A stretch of 63,684 nt of DNA, taken from contig NZ_JAKZGO010000020.1 in NCBI RefSeq assembly GCF_022549785.1, positions 351 through 64,034 on the forward strand, read 5' to 3'. Made by a program: the position numbers and the translations under genes. The number at the start of each line of letters is the position of its first letter. Positions within the stretch are counted from its first letter, which is position 1. The notes under the pieces were generated by a model, which had not been told where the DNA came from, did not search any database, and was given only the letters and a program-made list of their open reading frames with translations. The stretch comes from Belliella alkalica. Its GTDB lineage: Bacteria > Bacteroidota > Bacteroidia > Cytophagales > Cyclobacteriaceae. This document shows, piece after piece, positions 44,788 through 55,232 of this stretch.

Positions 44788-46449
44788 CGCTTTGAGGATC
44801 TCCCCATCTCTGTCATAAATATCTCTTCTAAAACACTCCTGCCCTTTGGAATCAGCCCAATAAGTCAGGTAAAAGATTACAACCGGAATTTTTCTATCCA
44901 AAGTTACCACTCTCTCCTTTTTTTGTTTCATAGCTTCTCTGATCTTTACATCGGTCCATTGTGAATCAAAAGACAATAAAAGCTTTGCTAATTCGGCAGG
45001 ATTCTGAAGTCTAATGCAACCATGGCTCAATGCCCTATCTTCTCTCGAAAACAAACTACGGCTTGGAGTATCATGGATATAAACACTGTATTGATTTGGA
45101 AACATGAATTTCACGAGACCTAAAGAATTTTGTTCTCCAGGTTCTTGTCGAATCATGTAAGGAAACTTCCTTGGATTGGTTTTTTGCCAATCTATAGTTG
45201 ACGGATCTATAACCACCCCGGAGTTGTTTATTACGACCATATTTTTACTAGCCAAGTAATTAGGATTTCTCTTGATAGCGGGGATTATTTCATTTCTTGT
45301 TATTGAATTTGGTACTGTCCAAGTGGGACTGAACACGAGATAGGACATCTCTGCATCAAACTGGGGAGTAGCATGATAGCTTTTACCCACAATCACTTTT
45401 GAACTGAGCAAAGTGTCTCTTTTGGAAATAAAATCAAGTTGATAATTAGCTGTATTCACCAAAATAAGCTCTTGCTCCTTGATATCTGCCGAAAGCCATC
45501 TCAATCTCTCCATATTCACTTTTGCGGTGGCTATCAAGTCGCTTGGACTTTGATTTAAGGCATAAATTGTCCCCTGACCTATGACTCCATCAGCTTCCAA
45601 CCCATGCCTTACCTGCAACTTTTTGATGCCCAACTCCATGATACTATCGTAGATTTTATCATCTCTGACAAAATCCTTGTCTATAAATTCCCAAAACATC
45701 AACCTAGATCTAATTTCATTAATCTGATTGTCTGAATCTCCGACTTTGATTGATTTGTCAATTTTAAGCTTTTTCCAACTTCCTATATATTTTGCATTGA
45801 ATCTCTTTTCGTGATCATACATATACCTAAGTCCGTCCCTCATTCTCTTATAAATAGTAAATGTGGGATAAAGTTCTTCAAAGCTTTTTCTGATACTTCC
45901 TTTTGCTAAAGCTGTCACCAATCTATCACCGACTTGAAGCTCAGGCGCAGAGCGCTGTATGTTCCAAATTGATTTAAGATTAGCGGGGTTTACTTTACCT
46001 AAGTATAAATGTGAAGAAATAATCAAATAAGCATCACTCAGTAAAACATCAAGTGTGGCAAAATCATTAGGTAAAAACACCCCTTTCGACTTTCTCGAAT
46101 TTTCATATTTCACAAAAAGCTCATTGATAGCTGACAAGTGATAATCGGCTGGATTGAGTCCATCAAATTGGATTTGCTGAATTTCATAGCGCATTTCATA
46201 TGCTATTTCAGGTAAAACTTTTCCATCTGACCAAGCAGGCTCAAAAACCCTATCTCCATAAAAACTTTTAATTGTCACAGCACTGAACAACTCCTGCCCT
46301 GCTACCTTTTGATCTGATTCTGGACTGTCTTTTTCAATAAGGCTCCTGATCAAATCAGAGATTTCTACTTGATTATTCTGTGCAGACAAGTTACCGAACT
46401 GAAATCCAAGAAGGATGATAAACAGAAAATTAAGTCTAGTTTTCTTCAT
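44764..46449 (-). CDS. murein L,D-transpeptidase (YcbB-like, PGBD plus YkuD domain)
   Basis: This 561-residue secreted enzyme has a signal peptide starting at the ATG at 46449 (MKKTRLNFLFIILLGF...SAQ). The frame extends to a TTG at 46464, but that would spoil the signal. A central peptidoglycan-binding segment (LGIKKLQVRHGLEADGVIGQGT) precedes the YkuD catalytic core with YHATPQFDAEMSYLVFSPTWTVP and SHGCIRLQNP (catalytic Cys). It probably makes 3-3 cross-links or attaches proteins to murein. It begins 66 bp after kdsA, separated by a terminator. Confidence 0.9.
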   Translation of the reverse strand: MKKTRLNFLFIILLGFQFGNLSAQNNQVEISDLIRSLIEKDSPESDQKVAGQELFSAVTIKSFYGDRVFEPAWSDGKVLPEIAYEMRYEIQQIQFDGLNPADYHLSAINELFVKYENSRKSKGVFLPNDFATLDVLLSDAYLIISSHLYLGKVNPANLKSIWNIQRSAPELQVGDRLVTALAKGSIRKSFEELYPTFTIYKRMRDGLRYMYDHEKRFNAKYIGSWKKLKIDKSIKVGDSDNQINEIRSRLMFWEFIDKDFVRDDKIYDSIMELGIKKLQVRHGLEADGVIGQGTIYALNQSPSDLIATAKVNMERLRWLSADIKEQELILVNTANYQLDFISKRDTLLSSKVIVGKSYHATPQFDAEMSYLVFSPTWTVPNSITRNEIIPAIKRNPNYLASKNMVVINNSGVVIDPSTIDWQKTNPRKFPYMIRQEPGEQNSLGLVKFMFPNQYSVYIHDTPSRSLFSREDRALSHGCIRLQNPAELAKLLLSFDSQWTDVKIREAMKQKKERVVTLDRKIPVVIFYLTYWADSKGQECFRRDIYDRDGEILKALDQVRKT

Positions 46450-46468
46450 AACAACAAAATCCAAAATA

Positions 46469-46500
46469 AAAAGGGACTTACCTAATTTGAAGTCCCTTTT
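46469..46500 (-). terminator. terminator of the kdsC-kdsA operon
   Basis: AAAAGGGACTT-10 nt-AAGTCCCTTTT is a perfect 11-bp stem 15 bp after the kdsA stop, with a T-run on the minus strand. It also overlaps the 5' region of the L,D-transpeptidase gene. Confidence 0.85.
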
Positions 46501-46515
46501 ACATTATATTACTAT

Positions 46516-47364
46516 CTATTTTACCGAGAAATCTTGATATTTTCTACCAAGTTCCCATGAATCTTTCAACATCTCCAAAAAGGCTTCCATTCTATCCAAT
46601 GGTATCAAATTTGGGCCATCGCTCAAAGCTTTTGAGGGATCTGGATGTGTTTCTATAAAGAAACCATCAACGCCAGTGGCTGCTGCTGCTCTTGCCAAAA
46701 AAGGCGCAAATTCTCGCTGACCACCACTTGTCCCTCCTTGTCCTCCTGGCTGCTGAACACTATGTGTGATATCAAATACAACCGGCGCAAATTGACGCAT
46801 TATTGGAAGGCCCCTCATATCAACTACCAAATTATGATAACCTAATGAAAAACCTCTTTCAGTAAGACAAACATTTTCATTACCGGTTGACCTAACTTTT
46901 GTGACTGCATATTGCATATCTTCTGGAGCCATAAACTGTCCCCTCTTGATTTTCACTGCTTTTCCTGTATTTCCTGCGGCTAAAAGCAGATCTGTTTGGC
47001 GACATAGAAATGCTGGAATCTGAAGCACATCTACGACTGCTGCTACTTCGGCTGCTTGATAACTTTCATGGATGTCTGTCACCAATGGTACATTCAATTG
47101 CTTCCCAACCCTTTGTAAAACTTCAAGAGACTTGTCCATCCCGATACTTCTGAATGAACCCGATGATGTCCTGTTTGCTTTGTCAAAAGACGCTTTGAAA
47201 ACATACGAAAACCCGAACTTTTCAGCAAGCTCCTTTACTGTAGACCCGATTTCTATGCAAATATCAAAACTTTCTACAGCACATGGCCCTGCAAAAAGAA
47301 CTGGTTTGTTTTCTCCTAAAACCACACTGTCTGTGATTTTCATTGGTTGTGTAATTCTATTCAT
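46516..47364 (-). CDS. kdsA: 3-deoxy-8-phosphooctulonate (KDO-8-P) synthase
   Basis: This 282-residue aldolase-type enzyme condenses arabinose-5-phosphate and PEP to KDO-8-phosphate for LPS inner core. Motifs are LFAGPCAVES, FKASFDKANRTS, DIHESYQ, IPAFLCRQTDLL, FDITHSVQQPGG and GFFIETHPDPSKALSDGPN. The presence of Cys in AGPC is compatible with a metal-dependent type, but this was not resolved. It overlaps the kdsC gene by 8 bp, which supports a two-step pathway operon. Confidence 0.96.
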   Translation of the reverse strand: MNRITQPMKITDSVVLGENKPVLFAGPCAVESFDICIEIGSTVKELAEKFGFSYVFKASFDKANRTSSGSFRSIGMDKSLEVLQRVGKQLNVPLVTDIHESYQAAEVAAVVDVLQIPAFLCRQTDLLLAAGNTGKAVKIKRGQFMAPEDMQYAVTKVRSTGNENVCLTERGFSLGYHNLVVDMRGLPIMRQFAPVVFDITHSVQQPGGQGGTSGGQREFAPFLARAAAATGVDGFFIETHPDPSKALSDGPNLIPLDRMEAFLEMLKDSWELGRKYQDFSVK

Positions 47365-47917
47365 TGCTTTGGTTCGCTAATTTCTCAATTATTTCTTCTA
47401 GTATTCCTTTAGAGATCAATACTATATCCCCTACTTCCCTAAACACCCCTTTTCCTCCATCCAAAGAGGAAACAAAGTGCACTTTGTCTTTGACATATGG
47501 AAGTGCATCTGCTGGACAAGCAGAAAGTCCGACCTGAGTGAGAATCGGTAGATCTATCAAATCATCACCTATATATGCGACACTTGAAAGATCAATTTCC
47601 AAAGTCTCCAAAACTTCTTTAAGTTTCCTGCCCTTGTCCTTGATTCCATGGTAGTGAAAATCAAAATTCAACTCCTCACATCGGTCTTCCACAACTTTTG
47701 ACTTCCTACCTGTAATGGCTCCTACAAGAATTCCGTTTTTTCGAAGATGACTTACGATCAAGCCATCCTTGACATTGAATTTCTTTGACTCAAGACGGTT
47801 GTCATCATAAATAATTCCACCATCAGTAAGTACTCCATCTACGTCTGTGATTATCAGCCGAATTTCTTTGGCTTTCATTTTGATTTCCTCGGTCAATCCC
47901 GAGAGGTAATTTTGCAT
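47357..47917 (-). CDS. kdsC: KDO-8-P phosphatase, HAD family
   Basis: This 186-residue HAD phosphatase has ITDVDGVLTDGG (nucleophile and acid Asp, about 23-34), the GAITGRKS motif II, and YIGDDLIDLPIL motif IV. It releases phosphate from KDO-8-phosphate. The true start may be the internal ATG giving MKAKEIRL, 13 codons later, since the upstream residues are not typical. It sits directly before kdsA and 3 bp after the GNAT-nitrilase gene. Confidence 0.92.
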   Translation of the reverse strand: MQNYLSGLTEEIKMKAKEIRLIITDVDGVLTDGGIIYDDNRLESKKFNVKDGLIVSHLRKNGILVGAITGRKSKVVEDRCEELNFDFHYHGIKDKGRKLKEVLETLEIDLSSVAYIGDDLIDLPILTQVGLSACPADALPYVKDKVHFVSSLDGGKGVFREVGDIVLISKGILEEIIEKLANQSNE

Positions 47918-47920
47918 AGT

Positions 47921-49462
47921 TTATTTCTTTTTCTTCCAATGAATGGAATATAAATCCAACCTTCTTTGATCAAGATTTCTTACACTACCAGCTTTCCTTT
48001 GTTTGGTTAGTAGATCCAAATCCACATCTGCTACAATGGTTGTTTCGGCATTTTCCGAAGCCTGCGCTACCGTGGCATCGTGAGGAAAAGAAAAATCTGA
48101 AGGTGAGTAAATCGCTGCTTGGGAATACTGAATATCCATGTTTTCTACTCTTGGCAAATTTCCGACCGAACCTGTGATGGCAACATAACACTCATTCTCT
48201 ACAGCTCTTGCCTTTGCACAAGTATTGACTCTTAAGAATGCGTTTTTTGTATCTGTCCAATAAGGCACAAATAAAATATCCATCTCTTGCTCTGCCAATA
48301 TCCTTCCCAATTCAGGAAACTCCACATCATAACAGATCAAAATCCCAATTTTCCCTGCATCTGTATCAAACACTTTGATACCATTCCCTCCTTGCAAACC
48401 CCAATACGATTGCTCATCTGGAGTAATATGAAGCTTGTATTGCTTATCTACTGTCCCATCTCTTCTACATAAGTAGCTCACGTTTCTGAGTTTCTTTCCA
48501 TCATATTCTGGCATACTTCCTGCGATGATATTTACATTGTAAGACAATGCCAAATCTCTCATCCTAGTAACAATCTCATCGGTATAATCAGCCAAATTCC
48601 TGATCGCTTCTGAAGCGTCCATGTCATTGAATTCCGCCAGCAATGGAGCGTTGAAAAACTCCGGTAGCAAGCAAAAGTCTGATTTGTAACCAGAGACTGT
48701 ATCCACAAAAAACTCAACTTGCTGCATCAGATCATCTACATTGTTGAAGCGACGCATTTTCCACTGAACCAACCCCAGCCTAACAATTGATTTTTTGTTA
48801 CCGATGAGTTTTTCATCTTTTTCGTAATAGATATTTATCCATTCCAGTAAAGTTGCATAAGCTCTGGAGTCTGTATCCTCGGGAAGATATTTTGTAATGA
48901 CCTTCCTTACGTGAAATTCATTGGCAAGTTGAAAAGACAATACAGGATCGAAAATCTCCTTACTTTTCACCAAATCAATATATTTCCTTGGTGTCATCTG
49001 GTCATAATATTTCGAATAACCAGGGATTCTGCCACCTGCTATGATCGATCTTAGATTTAGATTTTCACACAATTCCTTTCTTGCATCATACAATCTACGG
49101 CCAAGACGCATTCCTCTATATTCTTTGTCAACAAAAACATCTGTTCCATACAAAGTATCACCTTCCGAATCATGTGTATCAAACTTCCCAAAACCAGTAA
49201 TTTGATCATAAGTATGGTTATCTCCAAACTTCGCATAATCCACGATAAGGCTCAAAGCAGCTGCTACAACTTTCCCATTGTCTTCAATGCAAATTTGGCC
49301 TTCGGGAAAAACCTTTAATTGATTTTTCAATTCTTGGCGAGTCCAAGCACCTCCTGGTTCTTTATATATACTGACCATGATTTCTCTAATATCATCATAA
49401 TCAGAAAGTTTTATATTCCTTAATTTTAAGCGGTGTTCTAATTCTTCTTTTTGCTTAGTCAT
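47921..49462 (-). CDS. GNAT acetyltransferase / carbon-nitrogen hydrolase fusion
   Basis: This 513-residue protein has an N-terminal GNAT domain (about 10-190, GTDVFVDKEYRGMRLGRRLYDARKELC as acetyl-CoA loop). Its nitrilase-superfamily domain (about 225-510) has catalytic Glu in LLPEFF, Lys in YKLHITPDEQ and Cys in GILICYDVEFPELGR. Such fusions exist as a known but poorly characterised family. It is the first gene of an apparent run with kdsC and kdsA (3 bp gap), though a functional link to LPS is unproven. Confidence 0.9.
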   Translation of the reverse strand: MTKQKEELEHRLKLRNIKLSDYDDIREIMVSIYKEPGGAWTRQELKNQLKVFPEGQICIEDNGKVVAAALSLIVDYAKFGDNHTYDQITGFGKFDTHDSEGDTLYGTDVFVDKEYRGMRLGRRLYDARKELCENLNLRSIIAGGRIPGYSKYYDQMTPRKYIDLVKSKEIFDPVLSFQLANEFHVRKVITKYLPEDTDSRAYATLLEWINIYYEKDEKLIGNKKSIVRLGLVQWKMRRFNNVDDLMQQVEFFVDTVSGYKSDFCLLPEFFNAPLLAEFNDMDASEAIRNLADYTDEIVTRMRDLALSYNVNIIAGSMPEYDGKKLRNVSYLCRRDGTVDKQYKLHITPDEQSYWGLQGGNGIKVFDTDAGKIGILICYDVEFPELGRILAEQEMDILFVPYWTDTKNAFLRVNTCAKARAVENECYVAITGSVGNLPRVENMDIQYSQAAIYSPSDFSFPHDATVAQASENAETTIVADVDLDLLTKQRKAGSVRNLDQRRLDLYSIHWKKKK

Positions 49463-49625
49463 ATTACAAAATTAATCAATTTTCAATCAAATATTCTAAA
49501 ACATCATTCTCCTCCATCCAATACCGAAGTTTATTCTGAATTTAGAACAATCTCTTTGCCAAATTGATAGATTAAAATATTCATGCTAATTTAGCGTGTA
49601 GTAAATATTAGAATACTTTTATAAA

Positions 49626-50528
49626 ATGGAAGAAAAAATAAATAATTTTAAAAACAATACAGTTGCAGATTTTTTTGAATTCATGAATGAAATTTTAAGC
49701 TTTAAACTTTTTTCTATAGGCGAATCAAGTTTAACTGTAGGGCTACTTATTTCTCTTATATTTTCAGTATTCCTATTATTCTTTATTTCAGAATTGATAA
49801 GACGCTTTTTGTTAAAAAAAGTGTTGATAAAATATAAAATCGAAGCTGGCACAAGGCAATCTGTAGCCACAATAGTCAAATATCTAATTGTCATAGCTGG
49901 TTTGTTTTCAATACTTCAAACCAGCGGGATAGATCTTAGTGCGTTCGGAATTCTAGCTGGTGCATTGGGTGTCGGTATTGGTTTTGGATTGCAAAATATC
50001 ACCAACAACTTCATCAGTGGCTTGATCATACTATTCGAACAACCTATAAAAGTTGGTGACAGAATAGAAGTTGGAGATATAGCAGGGGATGTAATTGTCA
50101 TTTCTGCCAGATCAACCACAATTGTGACCAATGACAATATATCAGTAATCATCCCAAACAGCCAATTCATTGATAGCCAAGTAATCAACTGGTCCCATAA
50201 TGATAGAAACATCAGGTTTAACTTTCCTGTTGGAGTTTCTTACAAAGAAAACCCTCAAAAAATCAAAGAAATATTAATCAAAGTAGCAAAAGAAAACTCC
50301 GGGGTTCTAAAAAGCCCTGAGCCTGATGTACTGTTTGATGAATTTGGAGACAATAGTTTGAATTTCACTTTGAGAGTCTGGTCTTCTGATTATATCAGTA
50401 AACCTAAAGTACTTAAGAGTCAACTATATTATGAAATTTTCAGAAAATTCAGTGAAGAAGGTGTAGAAATACCTTTCCCTCAAAGAGATATTCATATAAT
50501 CTCTGGCGAAGAAAAATTGAAAAATTAA
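49626..50528 (+). CDS. small-conductance mechanosensitive channel, MscS family
   Basis: This 300-residue protein has three membrane segments (about 37-60, 78-100, 105-130). The pore-lining TM3/glycine motif GALGVGIGFGLQNITNNFISGLIILFEQPIKVGDRIEVGDI is followed by the cytoplasmic beta domain. It releases solutes on hypo-osmotic shock. It is plus-strand, divergent from the GNAT-nitrilase gene. Length is typical. Confidence 0.93.
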   Translation: MEEKINNFKNNTVADFFEFMNEILSFKLFSIGESSLTVGLLISLIFSVFLLFFISELIRRFLLKKVLIKYKIEAGTRQSVATIVKYLIVIAGLFSILQTSGIDLSAFGILAGALGVGIGFGLQNITNNFISGLIILFEQPIKVGDRIEVGDIAGDVIVISARSTTIVTNDNISVIIPNSQFIDSQVINWSHNDRNIRFNFPVGVSYKENPQKIKEILIKVAKENSGVLKSPEPDVLFDEFGDNSLNFTLRVWSSDYISKPKVLKSQLYYEIFRKFSEEGVEIPFPQRDIHIISGEEKLKN

Positions 50529-50583
50529 AGTTTATTACTTTATTTACGAATCTTTTCTTTCACCCAGATAAGAATTTTAAAAT

Positions 50584-51531
50584 ATGCAGAGACTGCTTAA
50601 ATCATTAATAACTCTTGTTCTTCTTTATTTCATTTCTATCCAAGCATTCTCTCAAAGCTTATATAGATATAGATTTGAAGAGCCATGGTCAGTTTCTGCC
50701 TCGATTGGGCCAACTCAATATTTTGGTGAATTATATTCACTATGGAAATACAATGAGGGGGTTCAACCTGATTGGAATGCCAATGTAGCAGTAAGAAGAA
50801 CTATGGGGACGAGGACACGCCTTAGAGCCGATTTTTCCTATTATCAAATCTCAGGACAAGATCCTCCTGCTGATCCTAGATCTAATAGATCCCCTAGAAA
50901 TTTACACTTTAGAGCAAGAAATTTAGAAGCTTCGCTGATAGGTGAATACCATTGGAAACCAGTAAAGCTATATAATATCACCAGAAATTTCTTCAATCTC
51001 TATGCATTTGCAGGAGTTGGTGTATCTACCAATGATCCGAAGGCTAGATTGGATGGGGAATGGAAAGCACTTAGACCTTTACAGCTCGAAAACAATCCCT
51101 ACAACAAATATATCATGGTTTTCCCAACGGGCATTGGGGCAAAATATAAGCTGAATGTCTACGCTGACCTCACATTGGAATTGAATTATAGGTGGACTTT
51201 GACCGATTATTTAGATGATATAAGTGCGTACAACGTGAGTGAGTTTTATCAAGACTTGATTGCCGATTACGGGACTTTTGGTGATGGCCCAAACCCTGAT
51301 AGATTGCGATTAGCAATCCGTAACCCAAGATTTTTGGACGAAAATGGACGTCCTGCTGTTCAAGACATATTGAATAATGGAGGAAGAATAAGGCGTGGAT
51401 CTGGTTTAGACGAGCGATTTGATGGATATTTGAGTTTGAATTTGGGAATAGAAATCTACCTTTCTCCAGATATTTGGGACAACTGGATTTTTAGAAATAG
51501 AATCAACGAGAAGAGATTTAGGTTCTGGTAA
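50584..51531 (+). CDS. outer-membrane beta-barrel protein, DUF6089-like
   Basis: This 315-residue protein has a signal peptide (cleavage near AFSQ) and a barrel-like body (SVSASIGPTQYFGELYS..., LRADFSYYQISGQ, NFFNLYAFAGVGV, LTLELNYRWTLTDYLDDIS) ending in an aromatic residue (FRFW). It resembles the DUF6089 barrel family widespread in Bacteroidota. It starts 55 bp after mscS. Function unknown. Confidence 0.78.
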   Translation: MQRLLKSLITLVLLYFISIQAFSQSLYRYRFEEPWSVSASIGPTQYFGELYSLWKYNEGVQPDWNANVAVRRTMGTRTRLRADFSYYQISGQDPPADPRSNRSPRNLHFRARNLEASLIGEYHWKPVKLYNITRNFFNLYAFAGVGVSTNDPKARLDGEWKALRPLQLENNPYNKYIMVFPTGIGAKYKLNVYADLTLELNYRWTLTDYLDDISAYNVSEFYQDLIADYGTFGDGPNPDRLRLAIRNPRFLDENGRPAVQDILNNGGRIRRGSGLDERFDGYLSLNLGIEIYLSPDIWDNWIFRNRINEKRFRFW

Positions 51532-51600
51532 CCTTTGTCTAATCAACAAAATACTCGATGAAGTATTGGTATTACTGCCGGCATTTACCACATATTTTTC

Positions 51601-51609
51601 TATTTTTGC
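51601..51609 (+). promoter_or_regulatory. -7 box upstream of leuS
   Basis: TATTTTTGC matches TAnnTTTG, 36 nt before the leuS ATG. No clear -33 box. Confidence 0.45.
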
Positions 51610-51645
51610 AAGCAATTCATTATTTAAGTAAAGCATTCTTTCAAA

Positions 51646-54420
51646 ATGGCTGATTATAATCCGCAGGTAATAGAAAAAAAATGGCAGGCTTACTGGGAAC
51701 AAAACCAGATCTTCAATGCCAAAGTTGACAAAAGCAAACCTAAGTTTTACTCCTTGGATATGTTTCCGTATCCATCCGGTGCAGGACTTCATGTAGGACA
51801 TCCACTAGGATATATTGCTTCTGACATCATCACGCGTTACAAAAGACTTCAGGGATTCAATGTGCTTCACCCAATGGGTTATGATTCATTTGGGCTTCCT
51901 GCTGAGCAATATGCCATCCAAACTGGCCAACATCCAGCCATTACTACCGAGGAAAATATCAAAAGATATACAGAACAGCTTAAGAATATTGGGTTTGCTT
52001 TCGATTGGGAAAAAGAAGTAAGAACATCCGATCCTGCATACTATCGCTGGACACAGTGGATATTCATGCAGCTATTCAATAGCTACTATGACAAGTCTGA
52101 AGACAAAGCCAAAGGGATAGGCGCCTTGATAGAGCATTTTGAGAAATCAGGAAATGCTGGGATCAATGCAGTCTGTGATGAAGATACGCCAGAATTTAAT
52201 TCTGAGGATTGGGAGAATTTTTCTCCAAAACAAAAACAAGAAATCCTCCTAAAATACAGATTGACATTTTTAGCTGAAACAACCGTAAACTGGTGCGCAG
52301 CATTAGGAACCGTACTTTCCAATGATGAAGTAAAAGACGGTTTTTCGGAAAGAGGTGGCCATCCTGTAGAAAGAAAAAAAATGATGCAGTGGTCTATGAG
52401 GATCACGGCTTATGCAGATAGATTATTGAGAGGGTTGGACACTGTGGAGTGGACAGAACCTATCAAGGAGATGCAGCGGAATTGGATCGGAAAATCAAAG
52501 GGTGCGGAAATGGTTTTTGAAGTAAAAGGTCATGATAAGCAAATCAAGGTTTTCACAACTCGAATCGACACGATTTATGGTGTCACCTATTTGGCTTTGG
52601 CACCTGAACATGATTTTGTACAAGACTTAATCACAGAAGACCAGAGAAAAACTGCAGAAGCTTATGTGGAAGTCGCCAAAAACCGTTCGGAAAGAGATAG
52701 AATGACAGATGTCAAAACTATCTCAGGAGCATTCACAGGTTCCTACGCCATCAATCCTTTCAATGGAGAAGAAATCCAAGTTTGGATTGCTGACTATGTT
52801 TTGGCAGGGTATGGAACAGGAGCAGTGATGGCTGTACCTGCACATGATGAGAGGGATTATAACTTTGCCAAGCATTTTGGCTTGGAAATCCGCCAAGTGA
52901 TAGAAGGAAGTATGGAAGAAGGTTCTTTCCCAGGAAAGGGCGGTATCATCATGAATTCAGATTTCCTATCGGGCTTGGAAATGCAGGCTGCGATGGATAA
53001 AGCCATTGAATTTGTAGAAGCTAGAAAAATAGGGAAGGGAAAAATCCAATTTAGGATGCGAGATGCGATTTTCACCAGACAACGCTATTGGGGAGAGCCA
53101 CTTCCAGTATATTTCAAAGATGGTCTTCCATATTTGATTGAGGAAAAGGACTTGCCATTGGTATTGCCTGAGGTTGACAAATATTTACCTACTGAAGACG
53201 GAGAGCCACCTTTGGCAAGGGCGAAAGATTGGAACTACAAGACAACTGAAGGAGAATTTCCTTTGGAAAGAAGCACAATGCCAGGATGGGCTGGGTCAAG
53301 CTGGTACTTCCTACGCTATATGGATCCCAAAAATGAAGATAAATTTGTAGATCAAGAAATCGCCAAATATTGGGGTGCAGTAGATCTTTACATTGGTGGG
53401 GCTGAGCATGCTACAGGACACCTCTTGTACTCCAGATTTTGGACAAAATTCTTGTTTGACCTTGGTGTAATCGATATTGAGGAACCATTCCAAAAAATGA
53501 TCAACCAAGGAATGATTCAAGGTAGATCCAATTTTGTGTATAGAGTAAAGGGGACAAATAAATTTGTCAGCTTAGGCTTGAAGGACCAATATGAAACTTC
53601 TGCAATGCATGTAGACGTCAACATTGTCCACAATGATCAATTGAACTTGGACAAATTCAAATCTTGGAGGCCTGATTTGGCGGATGCTGAATTCATACTT
53701 GAAGATGGCAAATACCACTGTGGTTCTGAAGTGGAAAAAATGTCTAAATCTAAATACAATGTTGTCAATCCAGATGACATCATAGAAAGATATGGTGCTG
53801 ATACATTGAGATTGTACGAAATGTTCTTAGGACCATTAGAGCAATTTAAGCCTTGGAATACAAATGGAATCGATGGTGTTTCCAAGTTTTTGAAGAAACT
53901 TTGGAAGCTGTATCATAACAATGCCGGTGAAGTATCAATATCCAATGATGCTCCAAGCAAGGATGAGTTGAAAACACTTCACAAAACAATCAAAAAAACA
54001 GAAGAAGATCTAGAGAATTATTCTTTCAACACTTCAGTAGCTTCATTCATGATTTGTGTCAATGAATTGACAGCAATCAAATGTAACAAAAGAGCTATAT
54101 TAGAACCACTTGCTGTGTTGGTATCTCCTTACGCCCCGCATATTGCCGAGGAGTTATGGGCTTTGTTGGGAAATACGGACTCTATTATCAAGGCTAGTTT
54201 CCCAGAATTCAAAGAAGAATATTTAGTGGAAAACAGCCATGAGTATCCAGTTTCCATCAATGGAAAAATGAGGACCAAACTTTCTCTTTCATTGAGTTTG
54301 ACAAAGGAGGAAATAGAAAAAGCAGCTTTGGAGGACGAAACAGTTCAGAAATGGCTGGAAGGGAATGTACCGAAAAAGATGATCGTGGTACCAGGGAAGA
54401 TTGTGAATATCGTAATCTAA
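51646..54420 (+). CDS. leuS: leucyl-tRNA synthetase
   Basis: This 924-residue class I synthetase charges tRNA-Leu. It has the HIGH-equivalent HVGH in [15 protein letters not shown] (about 43-57), a CP1 editing domain ([28 protein letters not shown]), and KMSKS at about 698-702 followed by [17 protein letters not shown]. An anticodon-binding C-terminal part completes it. About 60 extra residues compared with the E. coli protein are inserted, as is common in this phylum. It ends at a very strong terminator. Confidence 0.98.
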   Translation: MADYNPQVIEKKWQAYWEQNQIFNAKVDKSKPKFYSLDMFPYPSGAGLHVGHPLGYIASDIITRYKRLQGFNVLHPMGYDSFGLPAEQYAIQTGQHPAITTEENIKRYTEQLKNIGFAFDWEKEVRTSDPAYYRWTQWIFMQLFNSYYDKSEDKAKGIGALIEHFEKSGNAGINAVCDEDTPEFNSEDWENFSPKQKQEILLKYRLTFLAETTVNWCAALGTVLSNDEVKDGFSERGGHPVERKKMMQWSMRITAYADRLLRGLDTVEWTEPIKEMQRNWIGKSKGAEMVFEVKGHDKQIKVFTTRIDTIYGVTYLALAPEHDFVQDLITEDQRKTAEAYVEVAKNRSERDRMTDVKTISGAFTGSYAINPFNGEEIQVWIADYVLAGYGTGAVMAVPAHDERDYNFAKHFGLEIRQVIEGSMEEGSFPGKGGIIMNSDFLSGLEMQAAMDKAIEFVEARKIGKGKIQFRMRDAIFTRQRYWGEPLPVYFKDGLPYLIEEKDLPLVLPEVDKYLPTEDGEPPLARAKDWNYKTTEGEFPLERSTMPGWAGSSWYFLRYMDPKNEDKFVDQEIAKYWGAVDLYIGGAEHATGHLLYSRFWTKFLFDLGVIDIEEPFQKMINQGMIQGRSNFVYRVKGTNKFVSLGLKDQYETSAMHVDVNIVHNDQLNLDKFKSWRPDLADAEFILEDGKYHCGSEVEKMSKSKYNVVNPDDIIERYGADTLRLYEMFLGPLEQFKPWNTNGIDGVSKFLKKLWKLYHNNAGEVSISNDAPSKDELKTLHKTIKKTEEDLENYSFNTSVASFMICVNELTAIKCNKRAILEPLAVLVSPYAPHIAEELWALLGNTDSIIKASFPEFKEEYLVENSHEYPVSINGKMRTKLSLSLSLTKEEIEKAALEDETVQKWLEGNVPKKMIVVPGKIVNIVI

Positions 54421-54478
54421 AATTTATGTCCTTAGGGTAGGTTACGGAGTAATTTACCCTAAGGACATAAATTTTATT
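54419..54478 (+). terminator. very strong terminator of leuS
   Basis: AAAATTTATGTCCTTAGGGTA (54419-54439) pairs perfectly over 21 bp with 54455-54475 and is followed by T-rich sequence. The stem starts at the leuS stop codon. Confidence 0.88.
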
Positions 54479-54484
54479 TTTCTA

Positions 54485-54883
54485 ATGAGGTCATTTTTCT
54501 TTAATTTTAGATTTAAGTATCGAAAAATCCTGCCATTTTCCCTAATCTCCCTCAACGAAAATATTTTGAACAAGATTTTCTTCTCATTCGCTGCACTTCT
54601 AGCTTCCGGAATATTTACTTACTCTTATATTAGAGAGTGGGTCGGTATAAAATTCTTGGGAGAAAAAATCAATCTACAAACCGGAAATCCAGAGGCTCCC
54701 TATTTCCATGCATCGGAAAATTTATACCTTACAAATACACTTATTTTTGGGTTACTGTTTTTGACAATTTTCATATTGGCTGTTTACGCTTCTTGGAAGA
54801 AGAAAGAAGGCTTGGTTTTTTTATCTTTTGTACTAAGCATGCTATGTATCTTCCTCACCATGGTCAATGGGGCAATCAAATAA
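54485..54883 (+). CDS. hypothetical integral membrane protein
   Basis: This 132-residue protein has three predicted membrane segments: about 31-48 (FFSFAALLASGIFTYSYI), 81-101 (LTNTLIFGLLFLTIFILAVYA) and 107-127 (GLVFLSFVLSMLCIFLTMV). A hydrophilic loop (about 50-80) lies between the first two. It has no recognised family. It begins only 7 bp after the leuS terminator, so its promoter would have to lie inside leuS or the hairpin. Confidence 0.6.
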   Translation: MRSFFFNFRFKYRKILPFSLISLNENILNKIFFSFAALLASGIFTYSYIREWVGIKFLGEKINLQTGNPEAPYFHASENLYLTNTLIFGLLFLTIFILAVYASWKKKEGLVFLSFVLSMLCIFLTMVNGAIK

Positions 54884-54989
54884 GGAAATGAAATGATTCT
54901 CAGGGCATTTATGAAAATAAATGTAACTTTGCATTCTGAAAAAATCATTATGAAATCGAGCATGATTCAAGCAAAACTTAGAAATATTT
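54884..54989. other. intergenic segment before the repeat element
   Basis: About 100 bp between the membrane-protein gene and repeat copy 5. No reading frame or signal stands out. Confidence 0.35.
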
Positions 54990-55154
54990 TATGAGCATCC
55001 GCAATGTCGCACGTATGGTAAGAAGTAGCTTATGATAAGAAGTAGCTTTGTAAGTTGCGGATACTCGTCATCAGACAACAGTTCACAGTCAACTCACAAA
55101 TCGTACATCCAACAATCTATTGCTTGGCTACGTGCATGAAAGCGGATACACATA
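54990..55154 (-). repeat. TATCCGC element copy 5 (B-type, reverse)
   Basis: This 165-bp B-type copy starts TATGAGCATCCGC and ends GCGGATACACATA. It is longer than copy 6 because an 18-bp segment (TAAGAAGTAGCTTATGA-type) is duplicated internally around 55019-55050. No flanking direct repeat is visible. It lies upstream of slyD, in the same orientation as copy 6 downstream. Confidence 0.85.
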
Positions 55155-55189
55155 AGATAATTATCCACATTGCGAGATTCCATCGCCTG

Positions 55190-55205
55190 TCCCGACAAAT
55201 CGGGA
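55190..55205. repeat. short hairpin TCCCGA-caaa-TCGGGA
   Basis: A perfect 6-bp stem 27 bp before slyD, inside GCCTGTCCCGACAAATCGGG. Similar phrases are common dispersed fragments in this phylum (from memory); it may also influence slyD translation. Confidence 0.4.
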
Positions 55206-55232
55206 TGACCATAGAAAAAGAATTATAAACAC

